Positions 48,701 to 54,059 of a stretch of DNA of 64,000 nucleotides are shown one piece after another. The DNA lies in assembly GCA_020152595.1 (NCBI GenBank), contig JAIGNY010002171.1:3392001-3456000 (forward strand), read 5' to 3'. The notes beneath the pieces were generated by a model, which searched no databases, had not been told where the DNA came from, and saw only the letters and a program-made list of their open reading frames with translations. The stretch comes from Chiridota heheva. Its lineage: Eukaryota; Echinodermata; Holothuroidea; Apodida; Chiridotidae. Position 1 is the stretch's first letter; each line of letters starts with the position of its first letter. A program made the translations under genes and the position numbers.

Positions 48701-51700
48701 TCAGGAGAAGGAGAGGGTCATTCATACGTCATACCCTATGAAGAGGGAATGATGAAAACTGTATGTTAGCAATGATATGGGAAGAGAAGGAAGGAGAAAA
48801 AGAGGGCGACCAAAAGCAATGTGGAGAAGAACAGTTATCAAAGAAAGACAGGATGGACATCCTGGAATGCTGCAAGAATACAAGCCAGAGACAGAAAGAG
48901 ATAGAGGGAGAGTGTCAAGGCCTTATGTGCCTTATACCACTAAGCAGACAGGTAGCAAGTAGGGCACAATTACAGCCTATTAACAATAAAATATGTCACC
49001 CATCTCACATACAACCGTTCAACTAGGCTGGGACCAGGATATGCCCATTCAAGCTGTGTGCATCACCTGTTGTTTATTTACGGCACGTGATGATAAATTC
49101 GACATTGGCACTCAATCATGAGAGTTTGAACATCTGGAGTTAAACAGACTATTCTCTATGTAGGGTGATATGCTTTGCACTGCTACAAAGAGTCACTAAG
49201 CTTTCCTATTTTGATCAAGGGATTTGTAAAAGGTATTCTGTACATTTTTTTTGTTAGTTTTATTATCACATGACATCAGTCTTTAAGGGAAATTGATAGA
49301 TTATTGTGAGACCTCATGAAAATGTGATGATGTAAGGATATAAAAAAAATGATGTGGAAAATAATCAATGATTTGCTTGGATTCAAGACCCTGACACTTT
49401 CAAATGCCTAGCTTGATCCAGAAATAGGCAGGGTGTCACTGACCAAAAGAGGCATTTATAGGGCATCAAGGGCACTTTAAAGGCAGGTGTGAGGGCACTT
49501 AAAATGTAAATAAGGGAGAAATCAATACAACAAGTAGTGTCCCTGCATCTTGGGGCTACTGTAATCAGCATGAAAAGAAGACAAAATAGTTCTCAAAAAT
49601 ATGCCTATTAAGAATAAAATGAACAAATGAGTGCTTAGTGAAAAGGGGACAGGGTAGAGGTAATGAGGGGCAGGGTTGAAGCTCTGAAAAAGCCAAACTA
49701 AAGGCTTGACTGTGGTTCACTTAAATTATTTTGTTGATAAATTGTACTCAAATGAACTTCTTCAACGTTACCACAAAACCTATGACTCTATATATTGTTT
49801 CTTCCATGTAGCTTGCAGAAACAACTACAGTATCGTTATACAAAACTAAAGGTAAGGTTGAAATTGTTTAAATTTTGTGATGAAAGTTGAATTTAAGTGC
49901 TTTTCTTAAAATAATATTTTGATTACTAAGTAGTATTAAAATCTGTTATATTGTTCTTGAGATAGGTTTGCTTGCCATTGAGAAACAGACAGACAAACAC
50001 AGCCAAAAACATTGCCCAAATTCAGCTTCGTCAAAGTAGTGGAGGTCAAAATGGATGTTTAATTATTATGTGTTTTGAACTGTTTTAGGTCTTGTGTTTG
50101 TCTAATTAGGGGATAAAGGCGAGGGTGGCCGCTTCAAATGCCATATGAGCCCTATGATGATGTCATCGGCGGTCTTAAATGCCATTTGAGACTGGCCACC
50201 CTCACTTTTATCCCCATTCATAGATATCTAATTTCTTAGGTGAAAATATAGAAAAAAAGGCAATTTATTTTGATCACTTTTTATATTTTCCTGTCACTTA
50301 TTGTGACATCAATTAGTTAAACGTTTCTTCATTATTTGTTGCGATTCTCAACTGACCAGTCGAAGATCTGACTGTACAGATTAAAGTTACTTGGTAAAGT
50401 TAATGAAACAAAACACATTTTTGTTCTCAAACATCTTTTTCATATTACTTTCGTATGACAGCAAGAAGCTGTTCATTGTTTTTCGAACAATAAAGAAATA
50501 CATTAAAATGGGCAGGTCATATTTGACAGACAGAATCGTTAAAACTGAATCGCGAAACCGGCTAGCAGTGGCACTCTGAACATTTAGAACAAAGTTAAAA
50601 AACAAGGTCTTGGAAAAGTATAAACAGCCACAGGTGAATTAGGGATCAAGGTAAGACTTGAATGATAAACATAGGTTTATTTTTAGGCTTCTTTTGAAGA
50701 AATTGAGAAAGTTCGCGAACGTCTAATTTTGGTTTAATTGGGCTATAAACGTTAGTCTGCTGCTCATTTGTTTTGTGACCAAAATAGGCCAGGCTAACTT
50801 TCTGTTAGTACGTTTACACATAAACAGTCACACTGCGGACAATGCCTAACGTTAGTGTTACATATCTACAATTTGATGTATTTTGATAACAGTGTCAGTA
50901 AATCTTGCGGCATTTATTCACTTAGGGGCTAAATATTGACTTTGCAAGGCTTTCAAATTTCTGTTCTGGTCAGTAGAGGAAGGGTGGCAAAAAATTTAAT
51001 AATCCTCATTTTAATTTGTATAAATGAATTAAGAACGGTTGCTATGGAGGATTGTTCTCAAATCAAAGCCAGAGCTGCTGATTGAGACTCATGAGAGTCG
51101 TGATGACTCATGAGAGTCGTGATTGTTGTGGCTAGAATTTTGTGGTTGCTTTATTTTTCTCATACATTTTCTTATATTTCTTTGCATACCATTGGATATA
51201 CTTTTCATTATTTTGCCAATGTAGGCCAATATTTTTCCACGTGGCACATATACACTGCCATACAGGTCAGTCTGGTTTCAAACGTATTCAAGACCATGGC
51301 GTAACCAAAGGGGGGAAATCGCCCCCCCCCCTCCCCCCTCCAATAATTTATTCCGTCGGTTCAGATTTTAATCCATCGGTTTAGATTGGTAACGTCGGCT
51401 CAACAGGCTTTGACATTCCAGGTGCTTATTATGTTTTAAGATTTCAAAAAGGCACTTTCTCAGAAAAACGTTCTTCAGTAATAATTTATTTAACATAGGT
51501 GTGATTTTGTATTTAAATACTTGAACTAAGACACAGAGAAAGAAAGAGAGGAGCGAGAGAGAGAGAGAGAGAAGGGGGAGAGGGAAAAGTGGGTGTCGGA
51601 GGGTACGTGATACAAAATAGTCTCATTTCAAAAGTTTGACAACATTTACACAAGTTTATACTAAATTATTGGAAACCTTTCTTTAAGACAACCCATATTT

Positions 51701-53424
51701 TTCAAAGAGTGACAATAAACCTAACCATGTACAAACGTAAACAATAAAACATTTTATTGCCACATTATGCGTGTTTATGATTTTGTGTTTTGTATATGTA
51801 TTATAGCTCTCTTTGACATGAATTTTGACTTGTAGAATACACCTTCTTACTATGCGTTGTGACATACTTTTTTGCCGTGGAAATGTCAATTTTGCGAGAG
51901 CTTTGCCCCCTGGACCCCTACCGGAGTTTCGCCCTGAACTCCACCAAGGCCCTTAAGCGGGCGCATGGACCCCACGCAGACAAGTTGAGCGCTTTGTGCT
52001 TGATTTGTGTTTTGTATAGGGTGTATTATAGCTCTCTTTCAAATTTGACTTGTGTAATACACCTTACTATGATTTATGCCATACATTTTTGCCCTTGTCA
52101 ATTTTGCGAGAGCTTTGCCCCCTGGACCCCTTCCGCGGCTTCGCCTCTGGACCCCACCAGGGGCCCTTGAGCGGGCCCCTGGACCCCACGCCCACAAGAC
52201 AAAGTGACACCTCAACTACGCCACTAAATATTTTGTCGGTTCAATTCAATGCTTCGCTCCCCCTCAATATGAAAATCCTAGCTACGCCACTGTTCAAGAC
52301 CATTGATTAGCCAAGCAGAGTAATTACAAATTAGGCTATGATGTAGGAGTAGGATGCGACTGCACCGAATCTAAAATTGCGCCATTTGAGACCTAGGATG
52401 ATGTACATTTATTGTGCTTAATAAGGGTGTTATTATATGGAAAGTGTTGATCATCATAGTCTGGAATGTATTCGAGACCAACTATTAGCCAATCAGAGAG
52501 CTAGAAACTTAATTTACTATTTATAAACGATATTTAATGAGTTCCGTAAAAGCTGTTTGAGCAGTTGTGTGTTTGTCAGGTGCTTCAAGGAAATTTGAAT
52601 GTGTCATCTCAAATTCACTATTTGTCTCCACAGGCCATTGCCATTGGTCCAGATCCACACACAAGTTTGCGGAATTTCTTTCCTTCGTTGCTGGAGAGAA
52701 CAACCAAGAGCTGTCCAGAGCCTTTGAAAACTGAGGTAAAAAATATTATTGAATTCCTTTTCGATAATGTTCTATGTTCAAACAAAATGATGGAGAAAAT
52801 AAGAGCTTGGAAGTACAATTTATGTGGTTAATTTTGTTAACATAATGTTACTTGAGAACGATGAAAGAAATCAAAAGGTAGATTGAAATTCTCAAAAGAG
52901 TTTATTTATATTTTTTCATTAAAGAGATAAATTCAATGTTTATTTTTCAGTTTCACTCTAAATGATTGTTTTCCTAAGTCTAATTGCAACCTTATATCTC
53001 GTAATGCAATTTCTGTTTCCTAACATGAGCTGTTAGGATGAAAAAGGAAGATTACTTCACAGTACACTCAAGAAAGTTATACAAATGATTTGTGCTCTGG
53101 TAATACTCTTGTGTGAAACCAGTACTCTGAGGGTACTCAATGTAACACCATGATGATACTCCGTGTGACATACATCAGTTTTGTATACCAAACACACAGT
53201 GACACCATTTTTTGAAGATGCTCAGTATGCGTGTAGCACATCTAGTGATACTTAATGTTGATTATTATTTCTTTGTTTTGCAGCTTTTGAAGTCATTGAT
53301 TCATTGCCTGGCAACTGACGTTGTTTGCTTTAGTGTGTGGCGTCAGATGTATGACTCACACATGGCACAATCAGGGGTCCTCCTCAACTACATGAAGGAT
53401 AATTGGTTTAAGATAAATGCTACT
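15609..53424 (+). CDS. TMEM214: TMEM214-like gene, 5' part, 11 coding exons visible
   Basis: Eleven exons with GT donors and AG acceptors join in frame to 417 codons: 15609-15726, 29425-29684, 34104-34188, 35730-35861, 40558-40640, 41083-41188, 42528-42609, 44386-44487, 49812-49851, 52634-52735 and 53284-53424. The product matches the TMEM214 family along its length. Landmarks are KWETV near the N-terminus, a lysine-rich stretch, FASLEDAL, WLGDIVGFLN, FFDYCL, FGPTEFFPLLD, FFPSLL and VWRQMY. Vertebrate TMEM214 is an ER membrane protein, reported to anchor procaspase-4 in ER-stress apoptosis, of roughly 690 residues with membrane helices in its C-terminal third. That part is absent here, so the gene continues beyond 64000. 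The identification is from remembered family sequence, not a search. Confidence 0.92.
15727..16309. other. Intron 1, proximal part, nothing recognised
   Basis: AT-rich intron sequence with two TAGGCCTA-type palindromes. No supported feature. Confidence 0.5.
16310..17015 (-). mobile_element. Family A LINE 3' end, copy A2, interrupted
   Basis: 16330-16605 aligns with the 3' end of copy A1 (3000-3290), including the C-terminal codons SANPHVTHGNSLKL on the - strand. 16910-17010 aligns with the thumb region of A1 (about 3520-3630). The 300 bp between them (16606-16909), pyrimidine-rich and unrecognised, replace the sequence present in A1. This could be an insertion or a gene-conversion patch. Confidence 0.82.
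17018..20108 (-). mobile_element. L2-like LINE, 3' part (RT), - strand, interrupted by two insertions
   Basis: On the - strand the pieces run from the ORF2 linker (NAVEAVHCYNDGVKRIVNKHAP, 20100-19867) through the RT domain (LKKPSLDPNNFNNYRPISNL, 19723-19292; LDMSAAFDTIDHNVFF, 19304-18984; FGIPQGSALGPILFSMY, 18430-18209) to the C-terminal RLWNNLPIHLRTTCSFYSFK (17684-17424). The 3' end has the GCGC..TATAAAT tail and an ATT microsatellite (17019-17045) typical of L2. The catalytic YADD is mutated (YAAI). A short LINE tail sits at 18461-18614, and the 5' part of the element lies beyond the nested + strand L2, from 23690 on. Confidence 0.86.
18450..18625 (+). mobile_element. 154-bp LINE 3'-tail insertion with 11-bp target duplication
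   Basis: 18461-18614 carries the same 3' UTR as the LINE at 12018-13047 (ACGCTCGGTTGGCG, AAGGATTTTTGCCGACTTA, terminal TTCAGA repeat). It is flanked by AGAATACGATT at 18450-18460 and 18615-18625. This is an extremely 5'-truncated retrotransposition into the - strand L2 element. Confidence 0.88.
20675..21832 (+). CDS. LINE (L2-like) AP endonuclease domain ORF, 385 codons
   Basis: The longest non-repeat ORF of the window. It shows the APE-type endonuclease motifs in order: VNVRSICNK (N of motif I, ~27-35), TETWL (E of motif II, ~54), YRPP (~127), SGDFNIH (~165), the LDLMLV segment (~208) and ISDHCFV (SDH motif, ~230). The protein nicks target DNA to prime reverse transcription. Downstream basic residues (RSRRKAEAKWLRSRSDEDH) belong to the linker before RT. 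The frame then ends in a shift, and RT coding continues in another frame from about 21840. The start codon is uncertain. Most likely a decayed transposon ORF, intact only in this segment. Confidence 0.85.
   Translation: MTNLITIKTLPFYRNMNINKLTYSVVNVRSICNKITMFLDYLVSAQIDLCVVTETWLTDAHDDIRADIIEAGFTLDDNPRPDRRGGGLAVLHTKSIKSKRLKSGQLPSFEFSEWQIKFIDFSILVVAIYRPPYSTVHPVSLNTFLDEFRLYAEGICATSNHLIISGDFNIHTNVGANAHASSFQDIVASLGLKQVVKCQTHVSGNSLDLMLVRNEDNMVISEPRKGFYISDHCFVLCSLSQDKPGRKTKVIEHGHFKAIDNDQLSSLLSTFTQECLALTTIVYLANFYNAGLTKILDVVALIQSKIVTIREKVPWFDDSLKSLKRSRRKAEAKWLRSRSDEDHCSFKALRIKYNQRLHQARSEIISAKILSVVAININFIGLSTY
21833..23600 (+). pseudogene. LINE (L2-like) reverse transcriptase, frameshifted
   Basis: Continues the endonuclease ORF through at least five frames. 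The RT motifs are largely preserved: KKPSFEPIFSNYRPVSNLPL, AYRQFHSTETA, SVPQGSVVGP, the intact catalytic box GYADDHSFY (in 22471-22830), LLGVSLDTNLNM, SHLDYCNAVFAGMP and LKELHWLPI. The 'AFDTVHH' motif near 22455 is broken by a frameshift. Confidence 0.85.
23690..25075 (-). mobile_element. L2-like LINE, 5' part (endonuclease), - strand
   Basis: Two - strand frames carry an APE endonuclease: 24459-24064 (FNPRSVRNKSCNFELVLDE, CETWLGHDDD, GGGIALLYK, AVIYRPDP) and 23975-23694 (NGYSLDVIITS, FSDHRLI, ending with KKDITALSD-type linker). They resume at 20108 as the linker of the same element, so the + strand L2 (20110-23692) inserted into this copy. The stretch from 24470 to 25075 is probably its 5' region. 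I recognise no protein there. Confidence 0.82.
25082..26466. mobile_element. Family A LINE with inverted 5' segment (twin-priming-like)
   Basis: 25082-25505 matches family A on the - strand (equivalent to about 3645-4085 of copy A1). 25508-26466 matches it on the + strand from just before the FADD box to the 3' end with a TTATG pentamer tail. The + part reads KFADDTKLYRIVDDARDSS, then ARANRMLGLIRRNCYFLGRE and LFRPHLEYAIQVWSPF, with stops later. The two halves overlap in element coordinates by about 270 bp, so arms 25082-25354 and 25508-25785 form a large inverted repeat around a ~150-bp spacer. No target duplication was identified. Confidence 0.85.
26467..27099. other. Intron 1 spacer, nothing recognised
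   Basis: No supported feature. Confidence 0.45.
27100..27962 (-). pseudogene. CR1/Jockey-type LINE RT fragment, - strand
   Basis: The 27962-27654 frame reads AILDFRPFDTVLHRKLQFKL and LLFLCHINDLPSQ, i.e. RT domains 3-4 with the S-K-A of SKAFDTV lost. Further along, frameshifted, HHALQADLDKW, CYILSSTP and the KTIQRQAA..FIT-like block are found (27620-27150). The catalytic FADD box is not readable. This appears to be the same broad type as the LINE at 12018. Confidence 0.78.
27963..28429. other. Intron 1 spacer, nothing recognised
   Basis: No supported feature. Confidence 0.4.
28430..28800 (+). pseudogene. LINE RT thumb fragment, + strand
   Basis: After one frameshift the + strand reads LGIYIDENISWN, then RNVGIISRVWHLLNNKNVRN and LYFTMIYPYIFYAYSIWA, the region that follows the catalytic box in CR1-type RTs. 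It is AT-rich and truncated on both sides. Confidence 0.75.
28801..29424. other. Intron 1, distal end
   Basis: No repeat or ORF recognised. The last 20 bases form the acceptor of exon 2 (TTCTTTAATAG). Confidence 0.5.
29425..29684 (+). CDS. TMEM214: TMEM214 exon 2 (codons 40-126)
   Basis: Acceptor TTTAATAG|CACCCC, donor TCG|GTATGA. Entry phase 1 completes a serine codon with exon 1, exit phase 0. It encodes an acidic/aromatic segment (LQEDETQFSAAF), a lysine-rich linker (QQLKKKKDNSGKKKLEKF) and FASLEDALKNISIDEVK, which corresponds to the conserved 'RFRSLEEALKAL' stretch of vertebrate TMEM214. Confidence 0.9.
29744..30828 (+). mobile_element. ~1 kb dispersed element, copy B
   Basis: Full-length counterpart of 551-1530 in the opposite orientation, in intron 2. 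The ends TATAGAGCTTTTCA and (reverse) CATAGACCTTTTCA form an imperfect ~14-bp terminal inverted repeat. The interior has no supported ORF. Flanks do not show a convincing target duplication. Sequence divergence between A and B suggests old insertions. Confidence 0.7.
30829..31478. other. Intron 2 spacer, nothing recognised
   Basis: No supported feature. Confidence 0.4.
31479..33507 (+). pseudogene. LINE RT gene with internal 54-bp tandem expansion
   Basis: The 5' frame reads QRTINKHGHKIVSDYFKDI, FWGFLKSIRNP and LSDHFGRFISTVNKD, an RT N-terminal region. It then passes straight into IPPVWKHAKTSPVPKIGKP, missing the usual 'APGPDGI' segment. After 13 repeat units (31752-32453) the frame exits as VNDYRPIDI. 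Frameshifted pieces follow: FLDFSSVFNTVFPN, IGVPQGGPLSALLFTIYTDE, the intact catalytic KYADDTT (~32935), then a 161-codon frame (33023-33508) with LLLNPRKSKEIVF and the thumb. The type is CR1-like in the broad sense. Not functional. Confidence 0.85.
31752..32453 (+). repeat. 13 x 54-bp minisatellite made from an RT motif
   Basis: GTTTGGAAGCATGCC-type unit starts fall exactly every 54 bp from 31752 to 32400, and the next base (32454) begins VNDYRPI. Each unit encodes VWKHAKTSPVPKIGKPAS with substitutions but no length change. Units at about 31968 and 32184 have W changed to a stop, and one near 32316 has a TAA. Confidence 0.96.
33508..34103. other. Intron 2, distal end
   Basis: AT-rich, no feature recognised. 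Ends in the exon 3 acceptor (TTATCCTCAG). Confidence 0.5.
34104..34188 (+). CDS. TMEM214: TMEM214 exon 3 (codons 127-154 plus 1 nt)
   Basis: Acceptor TCCTCAG|CTTTGG, donor CCACCAG|GTAAAT. Phase 0 in, phase 1 out. Encodes LWLGDIVGFLNRKLEVKENE, corresponding to 'IWLKDLASYLNYKL' of the family. Confidence 0.9.
34189..35729. other. Intron 3
   Basis: 1.5 kb of AT-rich intron. I recognise no repeat or RNA gene. A reading frame starting at 35597 merely reads through intron sequence into exon 4. Confidence 0.6.
35730..35861 (+). CDS. TMEM214: TMEM214 exon 4 (codons 155-198)
   Basis: Acceptor CACTATGCAG|ATTTCC, donor AACAAAG|GTATGT. Phase 1 in and out. Encodes DFPCCRLDSGLKDFLSN, then FKMLKEFFDYCLREMLSDLN, matching the conserved 'LELFFDHCLFTMLQELDK' segment. 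Confidence 0.92.
36060..36322 (-). mobile_element. tRNA-derived SINE-like repeat
   Basis: On the - strand, starting near 36322, GTGGCTAAGCAGTTGA resembles a tRNA A box, and about 40 bp on AGGTTTGATTCC (36272-36261) resembles a B box. It is followed by CCTTGAGCAAGACAC, a block I have seen in dispersed SINE-like repeats of several animals. No acceptor-stem structure of a true tRNA is present. The boundaries and family name are uncertain. Confidence 0.62.
36323..37397. other. Intron 4 spacer, nothing recognised
   Basis: No supported feature before the TTAA at 37394-37397. Confidence 0.45.
38215..38610 (-). pseudogene. Unrecognised exon-like coding in the piggyBac-like element
   Basis: The - strand carries a proline- and lysine-rich stretch (MLEEDEPPATPQPKRKRDRP, SSRPSAAVAPPSPLKENP), one TAG stop, then a charged segment (ARLQEIQRSKVIPAADKDYH, VESDRDRHEVFGNWLWED). 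It ends at a consensus splice donor, AAA|GTAAGT, reading down from 38215. GC content is well above the surroundings. I do not recognise the protein. It could be an N-terminal part of a degenerate transposase or a captured gene. Confidence 0.5.
38525..38675. repeat. Short tandem duplication with CGCATAACATGTTAT repeats
   Basis: GGCGGCTCGTCCTCTTCAAG occurs twice (near 38513 and 38583), each followed by CATACGCATAAC and one to four copies of a 15-bp unit with the palindromic core ATAACATGTTAT, and both closing with TTATTGTGGTTTCTA. A local duplication has enlarged the coding segment on the - strand (MRMLEEDEPP twice). Confidence 0.85.
39307..39438 (-). pseudogene. Acidic exon in the piggyBac-like element, 44 codons
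   Basis: On the - strand, acceptor ATGTTTTCTTCAG|AATAATG and donor AAGTTG|GTGAGT bound exactly 132 bases (phase 0/0). They encode a highly acidic peptide including TSDEEDVPELDQIEEEEN and ending DSDLFQITKL. Acidic N-termini are common in piggyBac transposases, which makes a transposase N-terminal exon plausible, but no catalytic domain follows in the element. Confidence 0.55.
40110..40557. other. Intron 4, distal end
   Basis: No repeat recognised. Ends in the exon 5 acceptor. Confidence 0.5.
40558..40640 (+). CDS. TMEM214: TMEM214 exon 5 (codons 199-226)
   Basis: Acceptor TTACCCATCAG|GCCAAT, donor AAGATC|GTAAGT. Phase 1 in, 0 out. Encodes GQSVYAYRIYIQLLIWKNPQ and ends ITKSFKI, matching the family's 'GYRICIQAIL' segment. 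Too short to have been found as an ORF; placed by phase and similarity. Confidence 0.88.
40641..41082. other. Intron 5, nothing recognised
   Basis: AT-rich, no supported feature. Confidence 0.5.
41083..41188 (+). CDS. TMEM214: TMEM214 exon 6 (codons 227-261)
   Basis: Acceptor TTTCTGTGTAG|TTTTTG, donor CTTCAAG|GTAGGT. Phase 0 in, 1 out. Encodes FLELAKKKQNDRAGCLAVLW, then TNQAGLKNSVTGLQ, matching 'FLELL...CLTIMWALGQAGF'. Confidence 0.92.
41310..42130. repeat. ~24-bp minisatellite in intron 6
   Basis: About 30 diverged copies of a unit near GATGCCATGTGGGACATAGG plus GTGG, mostly 24 bp but ranging from 18 to 30 bp. Open frames on both strands (up to 170 codons on the - strand) arise from the repeat. 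A non-repeat island lies around 41800-41850. Related in sequence to the 22-bp array at 45990. Confidence 0.9.
42131..42527. other. Intron 6, distal end
   Basis: No supported feature. Ends in the exon 7 acceptor (TTCCTGTCCATTAG). Confidence 0.5.
42528..42609 (+). CDS. TMEM214: TMEM214 exon 7 (codons 262-288)
   Basis: Acceptor GTCCATTAG|TGTGGA, donor TATTCAG|GTAACA. Phase 1 in, 2 out. Encodes VWSQVMLPMLSHKIIAPYVL, then ATLERIF, matching 'VWLGIMLPVLGIKSLSPFAI'. Confidence 0.9.
42893..43085 (+). pseudogene. LINE RT palm fragment
   Basis: One + frame reads DNKDQVDLIVLDFSKAFDKV, PHERLLHKAQCYEIRGPTFQ, then WLRDVLTDSQQRVLKK and a stop. This is RT domain 3 of a CR1/Jockey-type element with the D of the first catalytic position intact. 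Truncated on both sides, in intron 7. Confidence 0.82.
43104..43330 (-). mobile_element. L2-like LINE or SINE 3' end, - strand
   Basis: An AAT microsatellite (43105-43126) followed by sequence whose reverse complement contains GCGCCATGGTACTTTGGTG and GGCGTATTTAAATAAC, the arrangement of L2-type 3' ends (GCGC...TATAAAT then ATT repeats) seen at 17018 and 23640. Confidence 0.65.
43331..44385. other. Intron 7, distal part, nothing recognised
   Basis: No supported feature apart from the exon 8 acceptor. Confidence 0.45.
44386..44487 (+). CDS. TMEM214: TMEM214 exon 8 (codons 289-322)
   Basis: Acceptor TTTCTTTGTAG|TGGCAA, donor CCGCCAAA|GTAAGA. Phase 2 in and out. Encodes GKLDVKKANNVFGPTEFFPL, then LDVVYTSNATLPP. 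FGPTEFFPLLD is the most family-like motif of the gene (vertebrate 'IGPKDFFPLLD'). Confidence 0.94.
44530..45830. repeat. Composite ~140-175-bp tandem repeat in intron 8
   Basis: A conserved ACTAATTAGCTTATTTGCAT anchor or variant ends near 44735, 44909, 45054, 45193, 45357, 45498, 45628 and 45787, so the spacing is 130-174 bp. The later half alternates two half-unit types (one with CATAACAATGAAAATATTT, one with CATAACAATAGACTTT), giving a ~300-bp higher-order period. No coding. Confidence 0.85.
45990..46345. repeat. ~22-bp minisatellite in intron 8
   Basis: About 14 copies of TTGGCATGTGGAACAGGATG plus GG with variants. Repeats decay after 46200. Both strands have short open frames caused by the repeat. 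Confidence 0.9.
46346..47424. other. Intron 8 spacer, nothing recognised
   Basis: No supported feature. Confidence 0.45.
47425..48965 (+). pseudogene. RTE-like LINE reverse transcriptase, inactive
   Basis: Frames on the + strand read IDKPTLEEISDAIKSLKNGK, TPGIDLITSEIL, IPKKGDLKECKN, LLPIISKILGKIIIDRIRKD, EFRSGRVTTVQILILRKI, then IDWMMRRTTELGVTGI and MDFADNVSFV, a 115-codon frame with VYLGATITKKGG and LYKALVLPVLICGCETWK (48290-48637), and the C-terminal RRGRPKAMWRRTV block (48777-48962). This domain order is that of RTE-type LINEs. The second catalytic aspartate is replaced (FADN), and several stops occur. The endonuclease is missing. Confidence 0.85.
48966..49811. other. Intron 8, distal part, nothing recognised
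   Basis: No supported feature before the exon 9 acceptor. Confidence 0.45.
49812..49851 (+). CDS. TMEM214: TMEM214 exon 9 (codons 323-336), 40-nt microexon
   Basis: Acceptor CTTCCATGTAG|CTTGCA, donor CTAAAG|GTAAGG. Phase 2 in, 0 out. Encodes NLQKQLQYRYTKLK, equivalent to 'LQEQLCQLYPRLK'. The exon is very small, but phase, splice sites and sequence all agree. Confidence 0.88.
50109..50215. repeat. 107-bp imperfect hairpin
   Basis: GGGGATAAAGGCGAGGGTGG at 50109 and its inverse near 50196-50215 (reverse GGGGATAAAAGTGAGGGTGG) continue inward through CAAATG..A. The arms are about 36 bp with roughly 80% pairing and a ~30-nt loop. No target duplication was obvious. It could be a small foldback MITE or a transcribed hairpin. 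Confidence 0.75.
50216..51286. other. Intron 9 spacer
   Basis: No gene recognised. A short direct repeat (ACTCATGAGAGTCGTGA twice) occurs at about 51088-51121. Confidence 0.5.
51287..52300 (-). mobile_element. hAT-like non-autonomous element, copy 2, with 8-bp target duplication
   Basis: TTCAAGAC occurs at 51287-51294 and again at 52293-52300, immediately outside the termini CATGGCGTAACC (left, one G lost) and GTAGCGT-type right end read in reverse as CAGTGGCGTAGCTAGG. An 8-bp duplication and CAGTGGCGTA-like termini fit the hAT superfamily. The 998-bp interior has no transposase. It carries the internal 212-bp-spaced duplication (TTTGCGAGAG at 51891 and 52103), the GA tract and the GGCCC-rich hairpin (52157-52182) shared with copy 1 at 6760. 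Confidence 0.88.
52301..52633. other. Intron 9, distal end
   Basis: No supported feature. Ends in the exon 10 acceptor (TTGTCTCCACAG). Confidence 0.5.
52634..52735 (+). CDS. TMEM214: TMEM214 exon 10 (codons 337-370)
   Basis: Acceptor GTCTCCACAG|GCCATT, donor ACTGAG|GTAAAA. Phase 0 in and out. Encodes AIAIGPDPHTSLRNFFPSLL, then ERTTKSCPEPLKTE, matching 'FGAKPDSTLHTYFPSFLSRATPSCP'. Confidence 0.94.
52736..53283. other. Intron 10, nothing recognised
   Basis: No supported feature. Confidence 0.5.
53284..53424 (+). CDS. TMEM214: TMEM214 exon 11 (codons 371-417), last in window
   Basis: Acceptor TTTGTTTTGCAG|CTTTTG, donor GCTACT|GTAAGT. Phase 0 in and out. Encodes LLKSLIHCLATDVVCFSVWR, QMYDSHMAQSGVLLNYMKDN, WFKINAT, matching 'CLTVDPLSASVWRQLYPKHL'. 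The donor and the missing C-terminal third indicate that more exons follow beyond the minisatellite. Confidence 0.93.
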
Positions 53425-53457
53425 GTAAGTTTTTTTTTATATCTCAATGTGAAATAG

Positions 53458-53605
53458 TTTGTACTACTTTTAGACACTTCATGTGTTTTTTATACTTTAA
53501 TTTGCTTTATTGTAGGACTAGTGTTATTTTGCTGTTTTTTTGTAATTTAAATTGTAAAGCTCATTGAGACCGCTAGCATAATGTGCTATATAACAGTATT
53601 TGTAT
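53458..53605 (+). mobile_element. L2-type 3' end fragment
   Basis: AAAGCTCATTGAGACCGCTA followed by GCATAATGTGCTATATAACA and a degenerate TTATT tail resembles the 3' end of L2-like LINEs and their SINE partners. Short and diverged. Confidence 0.55.
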
Positions 53606-54059
53606 TATTCATTTATATCTTGTTTAAAAAGTTTCATAAATGCCATATGTAAATTTCATAATTGTTTATGTGGGGACACGTCCTTTTCCTGCAGTGCTAG
53701 CGTACACCTTTTATGTAAATCTGAAGAGTATGTATACGGATTAGAATAGATTTCTTTTGAGTATTGAATTTTGATTTCCTTGTCAGTGACTGAAAATATT
53801 ATATTCTTAGTAAGGGGTAAGTCTAATCCATGTTATGAAACTTACCAAAGCGATCTTATAAGGAAAAAGGATTGCTGAGGAGAGGGCATTTTCTTGCCTT
53901 CTTTTAGAATTTCATTAGAAAAATAACTTGGCTCTTACATCAAGCTGCCTACCAACAGCCAAAGACTATGTGAGTGTTTATTCTCTCTCAGATAATGCTG
54001 TCAAAGAGATATACCAAGTGCAAAATTGGCCATTTTTGCATCCTTCCTGAAACACCATG
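53606..54059. other. Intron 11 before the array
   Basis: No supported feature. Confidence 0.5.

Noticed and set aside
53212-53457. 81-codon ORF as a separate gene
   Set aside because: It is TMEM214 exon 11 (53284-53424) with intronic read-through on both sides.
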